Shown one piece after another: positions 34,577 to 43,139 of a stretch of 64,000 nt of DNA. Position numbers and translations under genes: made by a program. The notes beneath the pieces were generated by a model. It was not told where the DNA came from. It saw nothing but the letters and a program-made list of their open reading frames with translations, and did not search any database. Positions within the stretch are counted from its first letter, which is position 1; every line of letters starts with the position of its first letter. The stretch comes from Cobetia amphilecti (GTDB lineage: Bacteria > Pseudomonadota > Gammaproteobacteria > Pseudomonadales > Halomonadaceae). Location of the stretch: NCBI RefSeq assembly GCF_020217465.1, contig NZ_CP084115.1, positions 3,348,001-3,412,000 on the forward strand, in the 5' to 3' direction.

Positions 34577-35809
34577 ATGGAGACTCTCATCGCATCTGCC
34601 CCTGACACCCAAGACACTGAAGCGCCACAGGCACGCCATCAGTGGGACATGAAGGAATACCTGCCCCATCACGAGGGCGCGCCGCTGGTGAAGGCAGACC
34701 ACGACGAGACCCTGGCGTCACTGGCATGGGCCAGCGGTGAGCAGACCCAGCTGCCGCTGATCTGGCTGCGCGACCACTGCGCCTGCGATCTCTGCCGTCA
34801 TCCGCAGACCTTCGAGCGCACCTTCATGCTGATGGACGATGCAGCCCTGACGGTGCATCAGATGCGTGTCGAGCAAGGCAATCTCGTCGTCGTCTGGCAG
34901 GACGGCCACACCAGCCGCTTCGATGCCGGCTGGTTGCTGCAACGTCGTCCGAGTGATGCGCCGCCGGCCACGCCGGTCCCCGCAAGCCAGGCCTGGCAGC
35001 AGGGTCACAAGCCTCACGTCACCGCCTTTGCCGATTACATGGCCGGTGGACAGGCGCGCCTGGGCTGGCTGGAAGCGCTGTGCCGCGACGGCTTCGCGAT
35101 TCTGGATGCCGGCCCGACGGCAGGCGGCGAGATCGACCAGGTGGCCGCGACCATCGGCCCGATCCGCGCGACCAACTTCGGCGGCCGCTTCGAGGTCTTC
35201 TCCAAGCAGGCGCCCAACAATGCCGCCTACACACCGATCGCGCTGGAACTGCACACCGACCTGCCCAACTGGCGTCAGCCGCCAGACATCCAGATGCTCT
35301 ACTGCCTGGCCAATGAGGCCGAAGGTGGTGATTCCATCTTCGGAGACGGCATGGCGGTCGCCGAAGCCCTGCGCGAGCGGGACCCGCAGGCCTTCAGGCT
35401 GCTGGCCGAGACCCCGGTGGACTTCCGCTTTGCCGACGAGACCACCGACCTGGTGGTGCGCGAGCCGGTGATCCACCTGGATGCCAACGACAAGGTCATC
35501 GAGGTGCGCTTCAACAACTGGATCCGCGACAGCCTGCGCCTGCCGCTGGAACAGATGCAGGCCTGGTACAGCGCCTATCGCCAGTACTGGAGCATCCTGC
35601 GGGAACCGGCCTTCCGCCTGCATCTCAAGCTGGAAGCCGGCCAGATGGTGGCCTTCGACAACCGCCGCGTGATGCACGGCCGCAAGTCCTTCGACCCGAC
35701 GACCGGCCGCCGCCACCTGCAGGGCTGCTATGTGGATTACGACATGGTGGAATCCGCGCTGCGCGTCACGGCGCGCCAGCTGGCCGGTGCCAACCTCACT
35801 CAGTCGTGA
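34577..35809 (+). CDS. Gamma-butyrobetaine hydroxylase-like Fe(II)/2-oxoglutarate dioxygenase
   Basis: A 410-residue enzyme. An N-terminal GBBH-like domain (about 35-125) has the zinc-type motif DHCACDLCRHPQT. A TauD-family double-stranded beta-helix follows, with the iron-binding ELHTDLP (His-x-Asp, about 226) and distal FDNRRVMHGR (His about 364). Members hydroxylate gamma-butyrobetaine to L-carnitine, or act on related quaternary amines. ATG 34577 has AGGA eight bases upstream. The residues between that start and the GBBH-like domain (about 30) look variable. A divergent LysR gene lies directly upstream. Betaine and carnitine chemistry fits an osmoadapted organism, but the exact substrate is not shown. 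Confidence 0.85.
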   Translation: METLIASAPDTQDTEAPQARHQWDMKEYLPHHEGAPLVKADHDETLASLAWASGEQTQLPLIWLRDHCACDLCRHPQTFERTFMLMDDAALTVHQMRVEQGNLVVVWQDGHTSRFDAGWLLQRRPSDAPPATPVPASQAWQQGHKPHVTAFADYMAGGQARLGWLEALCRDGFAILDAGPTAGGEIDQVAATIGPIRATNFGGRFEVFSKQAPNNAAYTPIALELHTDLPNWRQPPDIQMLYCLANEAEGGDSIFGDGMAVAEALRERDPQAFRLLAETPVDFRFADETTDLVVREPVIHLDANDKVIEVRFNNWIRDSLRLPLEQMQAWYSAYRQYWSILREPAFRLHLKLEAGQMVAFDNRRVMHGRKSFDPTTGRRHLQGCYVDYDMVESALRVTARQLAGANLTQS

Positions 35810-35940
35810 GCACTAAAGCCCTCATGCAGCGGAGTGTTTGAAATAGCGTTGAACCGCACGCAAAGGTTGCGGCGGTTCCTCCAGGGCATACCACGCAAGG
35901 CAGTGGCATCCTGAGAGTCTGGCAACTCAGGTATCGCCCC

Positions 35941-37143
35941 ATGAATCCCATGACACTCTGCTTTGCGGATGACACCCTGGAACGACGTTATCGGCGTCGA
36001 CAGATCGAGACCTCACACAAGCTCAGCCGGATCACCATCCCGCTGAGCTGTCTGCTGTTCGCGTCCTATGGGCTGATCGAGATCAGTCTGCTGGATCACT
36101 ACGAGCCCTACCTGCTGCTGCGTACCAGCGTTCTGATCGGCGTGCTGGGCCTGTTTCTGCTGTCACGTCTCCCGCGTTTCCGACACCACGTCAACGGCAT
36201 CCTGTGCCTGGCCTCGCTGGTGGCAGCGCTGGGGACGCTGGCGATGTTCCATGTGGGGGACGGTCACGCCGGAGAGCACCTGGTGGAGAGCCACGCCGCC
36301 GGACAGCATGAGGACGAGCATGGTGACTTCCCGGTCTATTTCGTCGCCCTGTTGCTGGTGGTCTTCTGGACCTACACCCTGCTGGGACTGCAGTTCATCT
36401 ATGCCATGGGCTGCGGACTGCTGATATGGATGGGCTGCACCGTCAGCTGCGCGCTGATGCATCTTGGCTCCGATACATTAGTGGAGGTCAACGAAGTCTT
36501 CTTCATGATGGCCGTCAATATGCTGGCAGGCCTGAGCGCCTACTCGCGCGAGCGCCAGAGCCGGCAACTCTTCCTGCATGAATGCCATATCACCGGCGAG
36601 CGGGACGATCTGCGCGACCACGCGATGTGCGACTCGCTCACCGGGCTGCTCAACCGGCGCGCCCTGCTGACACGCCTCGACCAGATACTCGACATCCAGA
36701 CTCCCGGCACGGTGCAGGCCGCGCTGTTCATCGACCTCGATGGCTTCAAGCCCGTCAATGACCGCCACGGCCATGCCATCGGCGATGAAGTGCTGCGCAT
36801 CACCGGCGAACGCCTGGGCAACACCCTGCGCGGCAACGATATCGTCGGTCGCCTGGGCGGCGATGAATTTCTGGTACTGATCAGCCGTGAAGGCAACGGC
36901 CGCAAGGGCCCGGAGCAGCTGGCGGAGCGTCTGATCGACGCCATCAGTCGTCCCATCACGCTGGAAGTCGATGGCGAGCCGCTGATCATCGCCGTCAGCG
37001 CCAGTATCGGCATCAGCCTGTTCCCCTTCTCGGGCGCCACGCCGGAAACGGTCATCGCGCGCGCCGACAGCGCCATGTACGAGGCCAAGCAACGCGGTCG
37101 GGGCGTCGTCGTCACCGGCAATCCGCTCCGCCTGGTACTGTGA
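35941..37143 (+). CDS. Membrane-bound diguanylate cyclase with His-rich loop
   Basis: A 400-residue enzyme that would make cyclic di-GMP. About five or six transmembrane helices occupy residues 30-195, then a GGDEF domain (about 220-395). The active-site loop is GGDEF (about 306-310), preceded five residues earlier by RGND, the RxxD product-inhibition site. Between two helices, residues 104-127 carry six His (104, 109, 113, 118, 123, 127) with several Glu and Asp, resembling a metal-binding loop, probably extracytoplasmic. Start ATG 35941 is the first in frame; the preceding sequence has no strong ribosome site. A 7-base triplet repeat lies just after the stop. The sensed signal is unknown. 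Confidence 0.88.
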   Translation: MNPMTLCFADDTLERRYRRRQIETSHKLSRITIPLSCLLFASYGLIEISLLDHYEPYLLLRTSVLIGVLGLFLLSRLPRFRHHVNGILCLASLVAALGTLAMFHVGDGHAGEHLVESHAAGQHEDEHGDFPVYFVALLLVVFWTYTLLGLQFIYAMGCGLLIWMGCTVSCALMHLGSDTLVEVNEVFFMMAVNMLAGLSAYSRERQSRQLFLHECHITGERDDLRDHAMCDSLTGLLNRRALLTRLDQILDIQTPGTVQAALFIDLDGFKPVNDRHGHAIGDEVLRITGERLGNTLRGNDIVGRLGGDEFLVLISREGNGRKGPEQLAERLIDAISRPITLEVDGEPLIIAVSASIGISLFPFSGATPETVIARADSAMYEAKQRGRGVVVTGNPLRLVL

Positions 37144-37150
37144 CGATCGA

Positions 37151-37171
37151 CGCTCGGCGCTCGGCGCTCGG
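37151..37171. repeat. Three tandem 7-bp units after the cyclase gene
   Basis: CGCTCGG is present three times in a row, eight bases after the stop of the diguanylate cyclase, then decays to CGCCTCG. Confidence 0.9.
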
Positions 37172-37273
37172 CGCCTCGAGCATGTCGCCGCGCCACCCTC
37201 CCTCTTGAGACAGCGGCAGACGCCCCAATGAGACAAGGATGCCGTTTCGTCCTTTTTCTCATGACCCGCATCA

Positions 37274-37316
37274 CGCCAGAACGCCCCACGACTCATCAAT
37301 GGGGCGTCCTGGCGCA
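37274..37316. other. Inverted repeat upstream of the lipocalin gene
   Basis: Arms of about 15 bases (CGCCAGAACGCCCCA and its complement with one mismatch) flank a loop of about ten bases. It lies just before the lipocalin ribosome site (GGAG). It lacks a T-tract, so it may be a weak terminator of the upstream gene or a leader structure. Confidence 0.4.
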
Positions 37317-37328
37317 TGGAGCCTGCCA

Positions 37329-37886
37329 ATGACACGCCTGCCGCATCTTGCCTTCTCTCTAATCGGTCTCGGTCTCCTCGGCGGCTGCGCCGGAGTCCCC
37401 TCCGGCACCCAGCCCGTCGAGGATTTCGAGCTCGAACGTTACTACGGTGAATGGCACGAGATCGCCCGCCTGCCCAACAGCTTCGAGGAGGGCCTGAGCT
37501 GCGTCAGCGCCGATTACTCGCCCCGCGAGGACGGCGGCGTGCGCGTCATCAATCGCGGCTACAACGCCGAGCAAGGGCAATGGAGCCAGGCCGAAGGTCG
37601 TGCCTACTTCACTCAGGGCAGCGAGACGGCGGCCCTCAAGGTCAGCTTCTTCGGCCCCTTCTATGGCGGTTACAACGTGCTGGCGCTGGATGACGACTAT
37701 CAGTGGTCGCTGGTGGCCGGCGCCGATCGCGACTACCTGTGGATACTGGCGCGTGAGCCACAGCTGGATGACGCCACCTACCAGGCGCTGGTCGAGCAGG
37801 CCGCCGAGCTCGGCTTCGCGACCGACGCGCTGATCAAGGTCGAACAGGGCAACGCCTGCCCCTCTACCGATAACATCGAACGCTGA
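37329..37886 (+). CDS. blc: Outer-membrane lipocalin lipoprotein
   Basis: A 185-residue bacterial lipocalin. A lipoprotein signal peptide ends in LLGGC (lipobox, Cys about 20). The lipocalin signature YYGEWHEIARLPNSFEEG follows, and later YNVLALDDDYQWSLV and YLWILAREP. E. coli Blc binds lysophospholipids in the outer membrane and is induced under envelope stress or starvation. The residue after Cys is Ala, not Asp, which favours outer-membrane sorting. ATG 37329 is close behind GGAG; the frame is open upstream but would destroy the signal peptide. Confidence 0.92.
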   Translation: MTRLPHLAFSLIGLGLLGGCAGVPSGTQPVEDFELERYYGEWHEIARLPNSFEEGLSCVSADYSPREDGGVRVINRGYNAEQGQWSQAEGRAYFTQGSETAALKVSFFGPFYGGYNVLALDDDYQWSLVAGADRDYLWILAREPQLDDATYQALVEQAAELGFATDALIKVEQGNACPSTDNIER

Positions 37887-38147
37887 CGCCGAACCCGGTC
37901 CCAGGACCCAAGGCCTGACACCAAGGTCTAAACCGGCGCGTGACGTTTATATGGTGCGGACAGCCGCTTTCATCCAACCGACCTCGCATCTTGTCACGCG
38001 CGCGTGGCTCGCCAATGGTGAGCTGACAATCTTCCGGGGTAGCGCCACGCCGAGTGCACTGCCCTGATGCCAATCGTTTGATGCTGCCGCCCAGTGCCAG
38101 TGACACCTCGCTGCACTGGGCAACTCAGTTCAGAGGGAGCCCGTGCC

Positions 38148-38966
38148 ATGGATATCCAGCAGTTCTTCAGCGCCCTGTGGGATGACTACGTCGCCATGAC
38201 GCCCCAGGCCCAAAAGATCCAGGATGCCTTCATCGCTGACGGCGAGACCATCGTCAACGACCACGTCGCCTTCCGCACCTTCGATCGCGGGCCGATCACC
38301 CTGAGCGCGCTGGAACCTCACCTGCTGGCGCTGGGCTATACCCGCTTCGCGCCCTATGATTTCCGCGAGAAGAAGCTGCGCGCCTTCGGCTATCTGCCGC
38401 CGTCACCCGACATGCCGCGCGTCTTCCTCTCCGAGCTGAAATGCCATGAGTTGTCCGAGCGCGCCCAGGCGATCATCGATGGCCTGGTCAGCCAGATCTC
38501 GCCGGATGCCGCCACCCAGCCCTCCGTGCTGTGGTCTGGCCGCCTGTGGAAAGCGCCCAGCTTCGAGCAGTATCAGCGCCTGATGGAAGAGAGCGAGTAT
38601 GCGGCTTGGCTGTCGATCATCGGCCTGCGCGCCAACCACTTCACCATCAGCGTCAACGCGCTAAGCCGTCACGACACCCTCGACAAGGTGCTGACGCGCG
38701 TCGAGTCGCTGGGCCTTGGCATCAACCCGGCCGGAGGGCGCATCAAGGGCTCGCCCGAGGTGCTGCTGGAGCAGGCCTCCACCCTCGCCGACCGCCAGAC
38801 CTTCACCTTCGCCGGTGGCGAGGAGCATGAGATCTCCACCTGCTACTACGAATTCGCGCGCCGCTACCCCGATGCCGATGGCGAGCTGTATCAGGGCTTC
38901 GTGGCGGCCAGCGCCGACAAGATCTTCGAATCCACCAATGTTCGCCAGGAGCCGACTGCCTCGTGA
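38148..38966 (+). CDS. DUF1338 (HglS/YdcJ-type) 2-oxoacid dioxygenase/decarboxylase-like protein
   Basis: A 272-residue member of the DUF1338 family, which has a vicinal-oxygen-chelate fold. Family members described as HglS convert 2-oxoadipate to 2-hydroxyglutarate in lysine breakdown. Visible conserved segments are VNDHVAFRTFDRGP (metal His near residue 38), VFLSELKCHELS and GLRANHFTISVN (second His), then GSPEVLLEQASTLAD. The protein is shorter than HglS and YdcJ (about 450), so it may be a compact subfamily with a different substrate. ATG 38148 has GAGGGAG just upstream. Its stop overlaps the astE GTG by four bases, tying it to arginine/ornithine catabolism. Confidence 0.78.
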   Translation: MDIQQFFSALWDDYVAMTPQAQKIQDAFIADGETIVNDHVAFRTFDRGPITLSALEPHLLALGYTRFAPYDFREKKLRAFGYLPPSPDMPRVFLSELKCHELSERAQAIIDGLVSQISPDAATQPSVLWSGRLWKAPSFEQYQRLMEESEYAAWLSIIGLRANHFTISVNALSRHDTLDKVLTRVESLGLGINPAGGRIKGSPEVLLEQASTLADRQTFTFAGGEEHEISTCYYEFARRYPDADGELYQGFVAASADKIFESTNVRQEPTAS

Positions 38967-39985
38967 TTGCCGACTGGCTAGACCTGACACTCGAAGGCCA
39001 CGCCAGCGCCCGTGGCATGGGCCGTATTCCCGGCGGTCGCTATGAGATCGTCGCACCCGGCGTGCTGGAGATCACCCCCGACGTGATGGGGCCCAAGGCG
39101 CGCCCGTGCGTGATCTCCGCCGGCATCCACGGCAACGAGACCGCCCCCATCGAACTGCTCGGTGAGCTGATCGCGGGACTGGAGAGCGGCCATATGATCG
39201 TCGGGGCGCCGCTGTTGCTGATTCTGGGCAACCTGCCCGCCATCCGCCGTGGCGAGCGTTTCATCACCACCAATCTCAATCGGCTGTTCAAACGCGCCGA
39301 GGCAAGCGTCACGGGCAACGACTGTCCGTCCGATGATGAGCCGGCACGCGCGCGTCAGCTGATGGCGGCAGTGGACACATTCTATGCCCGCTTCCCGCTG
39401 GCCGAGGGTACGCGCCGTCTGCACTACGACATGCACACCGCCATCCGCGACAGCCTCTATCCGCGCTTCGCGGTGGTGCCCTTCAGTGATGGCGACGCCA
39501 TCAGCGCATCGCAGTGGCCGATATTGAGCGCCGCCGGCATCCAGGCCGTGCTGCACCAGCATCAACACAGCTGGACCTTCTCGCACTATTCGCGCCACTA
39601 CCATGATGCCGACGCCTTCACGCTGGAGCTGGGCCAGGTACGCCCGTTCGGCGCCAACGACATGGCGGCACTCGCACCGATGAAAGCCCTGCTCGCGGCG
39701 CTGGCGACCGGCACGGCACCCGCCGAAGCAGACCCCGAGGCCATCGACTACTTCACGGTGGAAGTGGAACTGATGCGTCAGTCAGCCGACTTCACGCTGT
39801 GCTTCAGCGAGGATGTCGCCAACTTCACCGCCTTCGCCCCCGGCAGCGTGGTGGCCGAAGACGCCGCTGCTGGCCCCTGCATCATTGGCGATACGCCACT
39901 GCGGGTGGTGTTCCCCAACGCCAAGGTGGAGATAGGCGCCCGCGCCGCCCTGCTGCTGGCCGAGAGCTCGACACCGACAGACTGA
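38963..39985 (+). CDS. astE: Succinylglutamate desuccinylase
   Basis: A 340-residue zinc hydrolase, last enzyme of the arginine succinyltransferase pathway, releasing glutamate and succinate. Motifs are ISAGIHGNETAPIELL (zinc His and Glu, about 53-60), LHYDMHTAIRDS (third zinc His, about 155) and TLELGQVRPFG (catalytic Glu near 215). The length is close to E. coli AstE (322). The GTG start at 38963 overlaps the preceding stop (GTGA). The other pathway genes lie about 18 kb away on the opposite strand, and the likely arginine/ornithine importer starts about 580 bases downstream. Confidence 0.92.
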   Translation: MIADWLDLTLEGHASARGMGRIPGGRYEIVAPGVLEITPDVMGPKARPCVISAGIHGNETAPIELLGELIAGLESGHMIVGAPLLLILGNLPAIRRGERFITTNLNRLFKRAEASVTGNDCPSDDEPARARQLMAAVDTFYARFPLAEGTRRLHYDMHTAIRDSLYPRFAVVPFSDGDAISASQWPILSAAGIQAVLHQHQHSWTFSHYSRHYHDADAFTLELGQVRPFGANDMAALAPMKALLAALATGTAPAEADPEAIDYFTVEVELMRQSADFTLCFSEDVANFTAFAPGSVVAEDAAAGPCIIGDTPLRVVFPNAKVEIGARAALLLAESSTPTD

Positions 39986-40567
39986 GTCACCAGACACTGA
40001 ACAAACCGGCACTGAGCCACAGGCGCCGGCGTTCTGCCCGCCCATCCCCCTCAGGGCGCAGCACGATGCCGGCGCGATTGCACTGACGAAAGCCTTACTA
40101 CAACGACAACAGGCGACCTTGATCATGAAGACTCCTCCCCCACGGCCGGACGGCATCCGCGTGCGTCCTTGCAGGCTCCACCAAAGTCGTAACATTCCTC
40201 CACGCCAGATAGCGGTGAACCCTGCGTTGAGCTGGTAGAATCGGCCCCCTTTCCCGTCCACGACATGCAAGCACAGGCATTTTTCGCCTGTTGTAGACGG
40301 TCACTGGCAGCGAGAACGACGATCAATCGGACTGATCATGAGGAACTGGCCATGCCCCTGACGGCATTCTCCGCCACTCCTCCCGTGCCACGCCTTGCCG
40401 CCTCATCACGTCTGCGTCGCGCACGTCAGCGAGCGAGAGTGAAAGGCAGTACCAGGCAGCCGTGCCATGTCGGCAACGAACCTGTATCCCGAGCCCGACC
40501 GCCCCGCGGCGGACTCGTGGCGTGTCATTGCCCCCAGGGCTGGCAACGTCCGGATTGGAGTAACTGC
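39986..40567 (+). other. Long gene-free leader upstream of the amino acid importer
   Basis: About 580 bases with no convincing gene. A long GC hairpin (outer arms GCGCCGGC 40023-40030 and GCCGGCGC 40068-40075) may end the astE transcript but lacks a T-tract. A possible extended -10 (TGGTAGAAT, 40233-40241) lacks a good -35. A small hairpin (ACAGGC/GCCTGT near 40273-40291) follows. The importer ATPase frame is open through 40265-40567, but those residues are Arg/Pro-rich and lie outside the family start. Confidence 0.5.
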
Positions 40568-41368
40568 ATGACCATGAGATCTTCCGTGGCCGAGAGCCCG
40601 AGCAGCGACGCGCTGCCTCTCGAGGTCCGCAACATCACCAAGTCCTTCGGCACCAATCAGGTGCTCAAGGGCTTGTCGCTGCAAGCGCGCAAGGGCGATG
40701 TCATCACCCTGATCGGCGCGTCCGGTTCCGGCAAGAGCACCTTTCTGCGCTGCATGAACCTGCTGGAGCAGCCGGACGGCGGCGACATCTTCGTGCATGG
40801 CGAGCAGATCGGCTTCAAGGAAAGCCGCCGTGGCCGCGAACCGATGGACTGGCGTCAGGTCGAGCGCATGCGCGCGCGCCTGTCGATGGTCTTCCAGGGC
40901 TTCAACCTGTGGTCGCACATGACGCTGCTGGAAAATGTCATCGAGGCGCCGATCCATGTGCTCGGCAAGCCGAAGAAGGAAGCCATCGCCCACGCACGCA
41001 GTCTGCTGGACCGCGTCGGCCTGCTCGAGCGCGCCGACTACTATCCGGCGCAGATGTCCGGTGGCCAGCAGCAGCGCGGCGCCATCGCACGCGCGCTGGC
41101 GATGGAGCCGGAGGTGATGCTGTTCGACGAACCGACCTCGGCCCTCGACCCGGAACTGGTCGGTGACGTGCTCAAGGTCATGCGTGACCTGGCCGAGGAA
41201 GGCCGCACCATGGTGGTGGTGACCCACGAGATGAGCTTCGCGCGTGATGTCTCGAGCCAGGTGGTCTACCTGCATCAAGGACTGGTCGAGGAAGCCGGCA
41301 AGCCGGAAGACGTGCTGGGCAATCCCCAGTCGGAGCGCCTCAAGCAGTTCCTGGCGCCCAAGTACTGA
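40568..41368 (+). CDS. Basic amino acid ABC transporter ATP-binding protein (HisP/AotP-like)
   Basis: A 266-residue polar amino acid ABC ATPase. Walker A is [10 protein letters not shown], the signature [15 protein letters not shown] and Walker [17 protein letters not shown]. The HisP-type insertion [20 protein letters not shown] is present. ATG 40568 has GGAG seven bases upstream. It is first in a four-gene set (ATPase, binding protein, two permeases) with the composition of HisJQMP/AotJQMP. Substrate assignment to arginine/ornithine/lysine/histidine comes from the family and from astE just upstream. Confidence 0.92.
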   Translation: MTMRSSVAESPSSDALPLEVRNITKSFGTNQVLKGLSLQARKGDVITLIGASGSGKSTFLRCMNLLEQPDGGDIFVHGEQIGFKESRRGREPMDWRQVERMRARLSMVFQGFNLWSHMTLLENVIEAPIHVLGKPKKEAIAHARSLLDRVGLLERADYYPAQMSGGQQQRGAIARALAMEPEVMLFDEPTSALDPELVGDVLKVMRDLAEEGRTMVVVTHEMSFARDVSSQVVYLHQGLVEEAGKPEDVLGNPQSERLKQFLAPKY

Positions 41369-41374
41369 CAAAGC

Positions 41375-41400
41375 GCCCTGATCAGCAGCCCTGATCAACA
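41375..41400. repeat. 13-bp tandem repeat after the ATPase gene
   Basis: GCCCTGATCAGCA and GCCCTGATCAACA are adjacent at 41375-41387 and 41388-41400, starting six bases after the ATPase stop. Confidence 0.85.
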
Positions 41401-41556
41401 GTACTGATGAATGGCCCTTGGCCCATCGCTGAGCCTACCGCTCGGCCTGTGGCACATCCCGGCACGGTGGTCCCGTGACCGGCACATGATTCAGCACCGC
41501 GAGCGCCACGCCAACGGCAGGCCTCGAGGTGTCCAAGACTTCAGGAATGACAAGTA

Positions 41557-42381
41557 ATGAAACAGTTCGCGACACGTGCCCTGCTGGGTCTCACCCTCGG
41601 TCTCTCCACCTTCGCCATCACCACCAGCGCCGCCCAGGCGGCCGATGTGCCGGACCCGCTGCGCTTGGGCATCGACGTGCCCTACGCGCCCTTCGGCTAC
41701 AAGCTGCCCAGCGGTGAGCTGACCGGTTTCGAGATCGAACTGGGCAACGCCATCTGCGCCCAGCTCGCCACCCATTGCGAATGGACCGAGCAGGACTTCG
41801 ACGGCATCATCCCGGGCCTGATGGCGCGCAAGTACGACGTCATCATGTCGGCGCTGACCATCAATCCGGAGCGTGAGCGTCAGGTGCTGTTCTCCGAGCC
41901 CTACTTCACGCCGCCGTCCGGCTGGTTCGTCAAGGCGGACAGCCCGCTGGCGGGCGCGGATACCCTCGATGCCGAGGCGCTCGCGGGCAAGGTGATCGGG
42001 GTGCAGCGCGGCAACCTGCAGGATCACTACGTCACCGACCTCTACGGCCGCACGGCAGAAGTGCGCCGCTACACCAAGCTCGATGATCTGGTGCTGGACA
42101 TGGACAGTGGCCGCGTCGATGTCGCCTTCCTGGACCTGCCGGTCGGTCAGGACACCCTGGTCAACGCCAACGACGGCAACTTCGTCAACACCGGCAGCGC
42201 CATCAGCGAGCCGAAGAAGTACTTCGGCGACGGCTTCGGCATCGCCATGAAGAAGCGCGACCGCGACCTCAAGAAAGCCATCGATGGTGCCCTGGAAGCG
42301 CTCAAGGCCGATGGCACGCTCAAGCGTCTCAACGACAAGTACTTCGCCAGCGCCGCCACTGCGTCCGACAACCACCAGTAA
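41557..42381 (+). CDS. Basic amino acid-binding periplasmic protein (ArgT/HisJ/AotJ-like)
   Basis: A 274-residue binding protein. The signal peptide ends ...AAQAADV (cleavage after AQA, about residue 29). The mature part has LRLGIDVPYAPFGYKLPSG, TGFEIELGNAICAQL, and PGLMARKYDVIMSALTINPER, typical of the lysine/arginine/ornithine and histidine binders. AGGA lies about ten bases before ATG 41557. It is followed by the two permease genes. A close paralog lies just after the permeases. Confidence 0.92.
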   Translation: MKQFATRALLGLTLGLSTFAITTSAAQAADVPDPLRLGIDVPYAPFGYKLPSGELTGFEIELGNAICAQLATHCEWTEQDFDGIIPGLMARKYDVIMSALTINPERERQVLFSEPYFTPPSGWFVKADSPLAGADTLDAEALAGKVIGVQRGNLQDHYVTDLYGRTAEVRRYTKLDDLVLDMDSGRVDVAFLDLPVGQDTLVNANDGNFVNTGSAISEPKKYFGDGFGIAMKKRDRDLKKAIDGALEALKADGTLKRLNDKYFASAATASDNHQ

Positions 42382-42422
42382 GCCGCTGAACGGGTTATTC
42401 GGCGCTTCACGGGAGATTTCCC

Positions 42423-43139
42423 ATGATTGACCTACAAGGCTACGGGCCCAGCCTGCTGGAAGGTGCCTGGGTCACGGTGCAGCTGGCCGTGCTGGCCCAG
42501 CTGCTGGCCATCGCGCTGGGGCTATTGACGGCGACGGCCAAGATGTCGCGTTCCACGCCTCTGCGCTGGCTCGCGACGCTCTACACCACCATCATCCGCG
42601 GCGTTCCCGACATCGTGCTGATGCTGCTGCTGTTCTTCGGTGGCCAGATCGGCATCAACATGGTCACCGACTGGCTGTACGACAGCTACGACATCGACGT
42701 CTTCGTCAATGTCGATGAGTTCACTGCCGGCGTCGTCACCATCGGCTTCATCTTCGGTGCCTACATGGGCGAGACCTTCCGGGGCGCCTTCATGGCGGTG
42801 GATGCCGGGCAGATCGAAGCGGGGCGCGCCTATGGCATGAACGACTGGAAGGTCTTCAAGCGCATTCGCTTCCCGCTGATGATGCGTCACGCCCTGCCGG
42901 GGCTGGGCAACAACTGGATGGTGCTGCTCAAGACCACCGCCCTGGTGTCGGTGATCGGGCTGGTCGACATGGTGCGTGTCGCCAGTGAGGCCGCCAAGGC
43001 GACCCACGAGCCCTTCACCTTCCTGTTGCCGGTCGCGGCGGGCTATCTGCTGATCGCCACCGTGTCCGAATGGGGGCTGGCACGTCTCAAGAAGCGCTAT
43101 AACGCCGGATTCGGGGAGGCCAGCGCATGGAACAACTGA
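42423..43139 (+). CDS. Amino acid ABC transporter permease (HisQ/AotQ-like)
   Basis: A 238-residue inner-membrane permease with about five helices. The N-terminus GPSLLEGAWVTVQLAVLAQ and the EAA loop EAGRAYGMNDWKVFKRIRFP are typical of HisQ-type subunits. It ends 13 bases inside the next permease gene, which suggests translational coupling. With the second permease it forms the membrane pore served by the ATPase at 40568. Confidence 0.92.
   Translation: MIDLQGYGPSLLEGAWVTVQLAVLAQLLAIALGLLTATAKMSRSTPLRWLATLYTTIIRGVPDIVLMLLLFFGGQIGINMVTDWLYDSYDIDVFVNVDEFTAGVVTIGFIFGAYMGETFRGAFMAVDAGQIEAGRAYGMNDWKVFKRIRFPLMMRHALPGLGNNWMVLLKTTALVSVIGLVDMVRVASEAAKATHEPFTFLLPVAAGYLLIATVSEWGLARLKKRYNAGFGEASAWNN

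Noticed and set aside
37274-37316. Intrinsic terminator of the diguanylate cyclase
   Set aside because: Good inverted repeat but no T-tract and a location against the lipocalin ribosome site; kept only as an unexplained hairpin.
40265-40567. N-terminal extension of the importer ATPase
   Set aside because: Residues are Arg/Pro-rich and outside the family; GGAG seven bases before ATG 40568 supports the short form, although AGGAA precedes an in-frame ATG near 40352.
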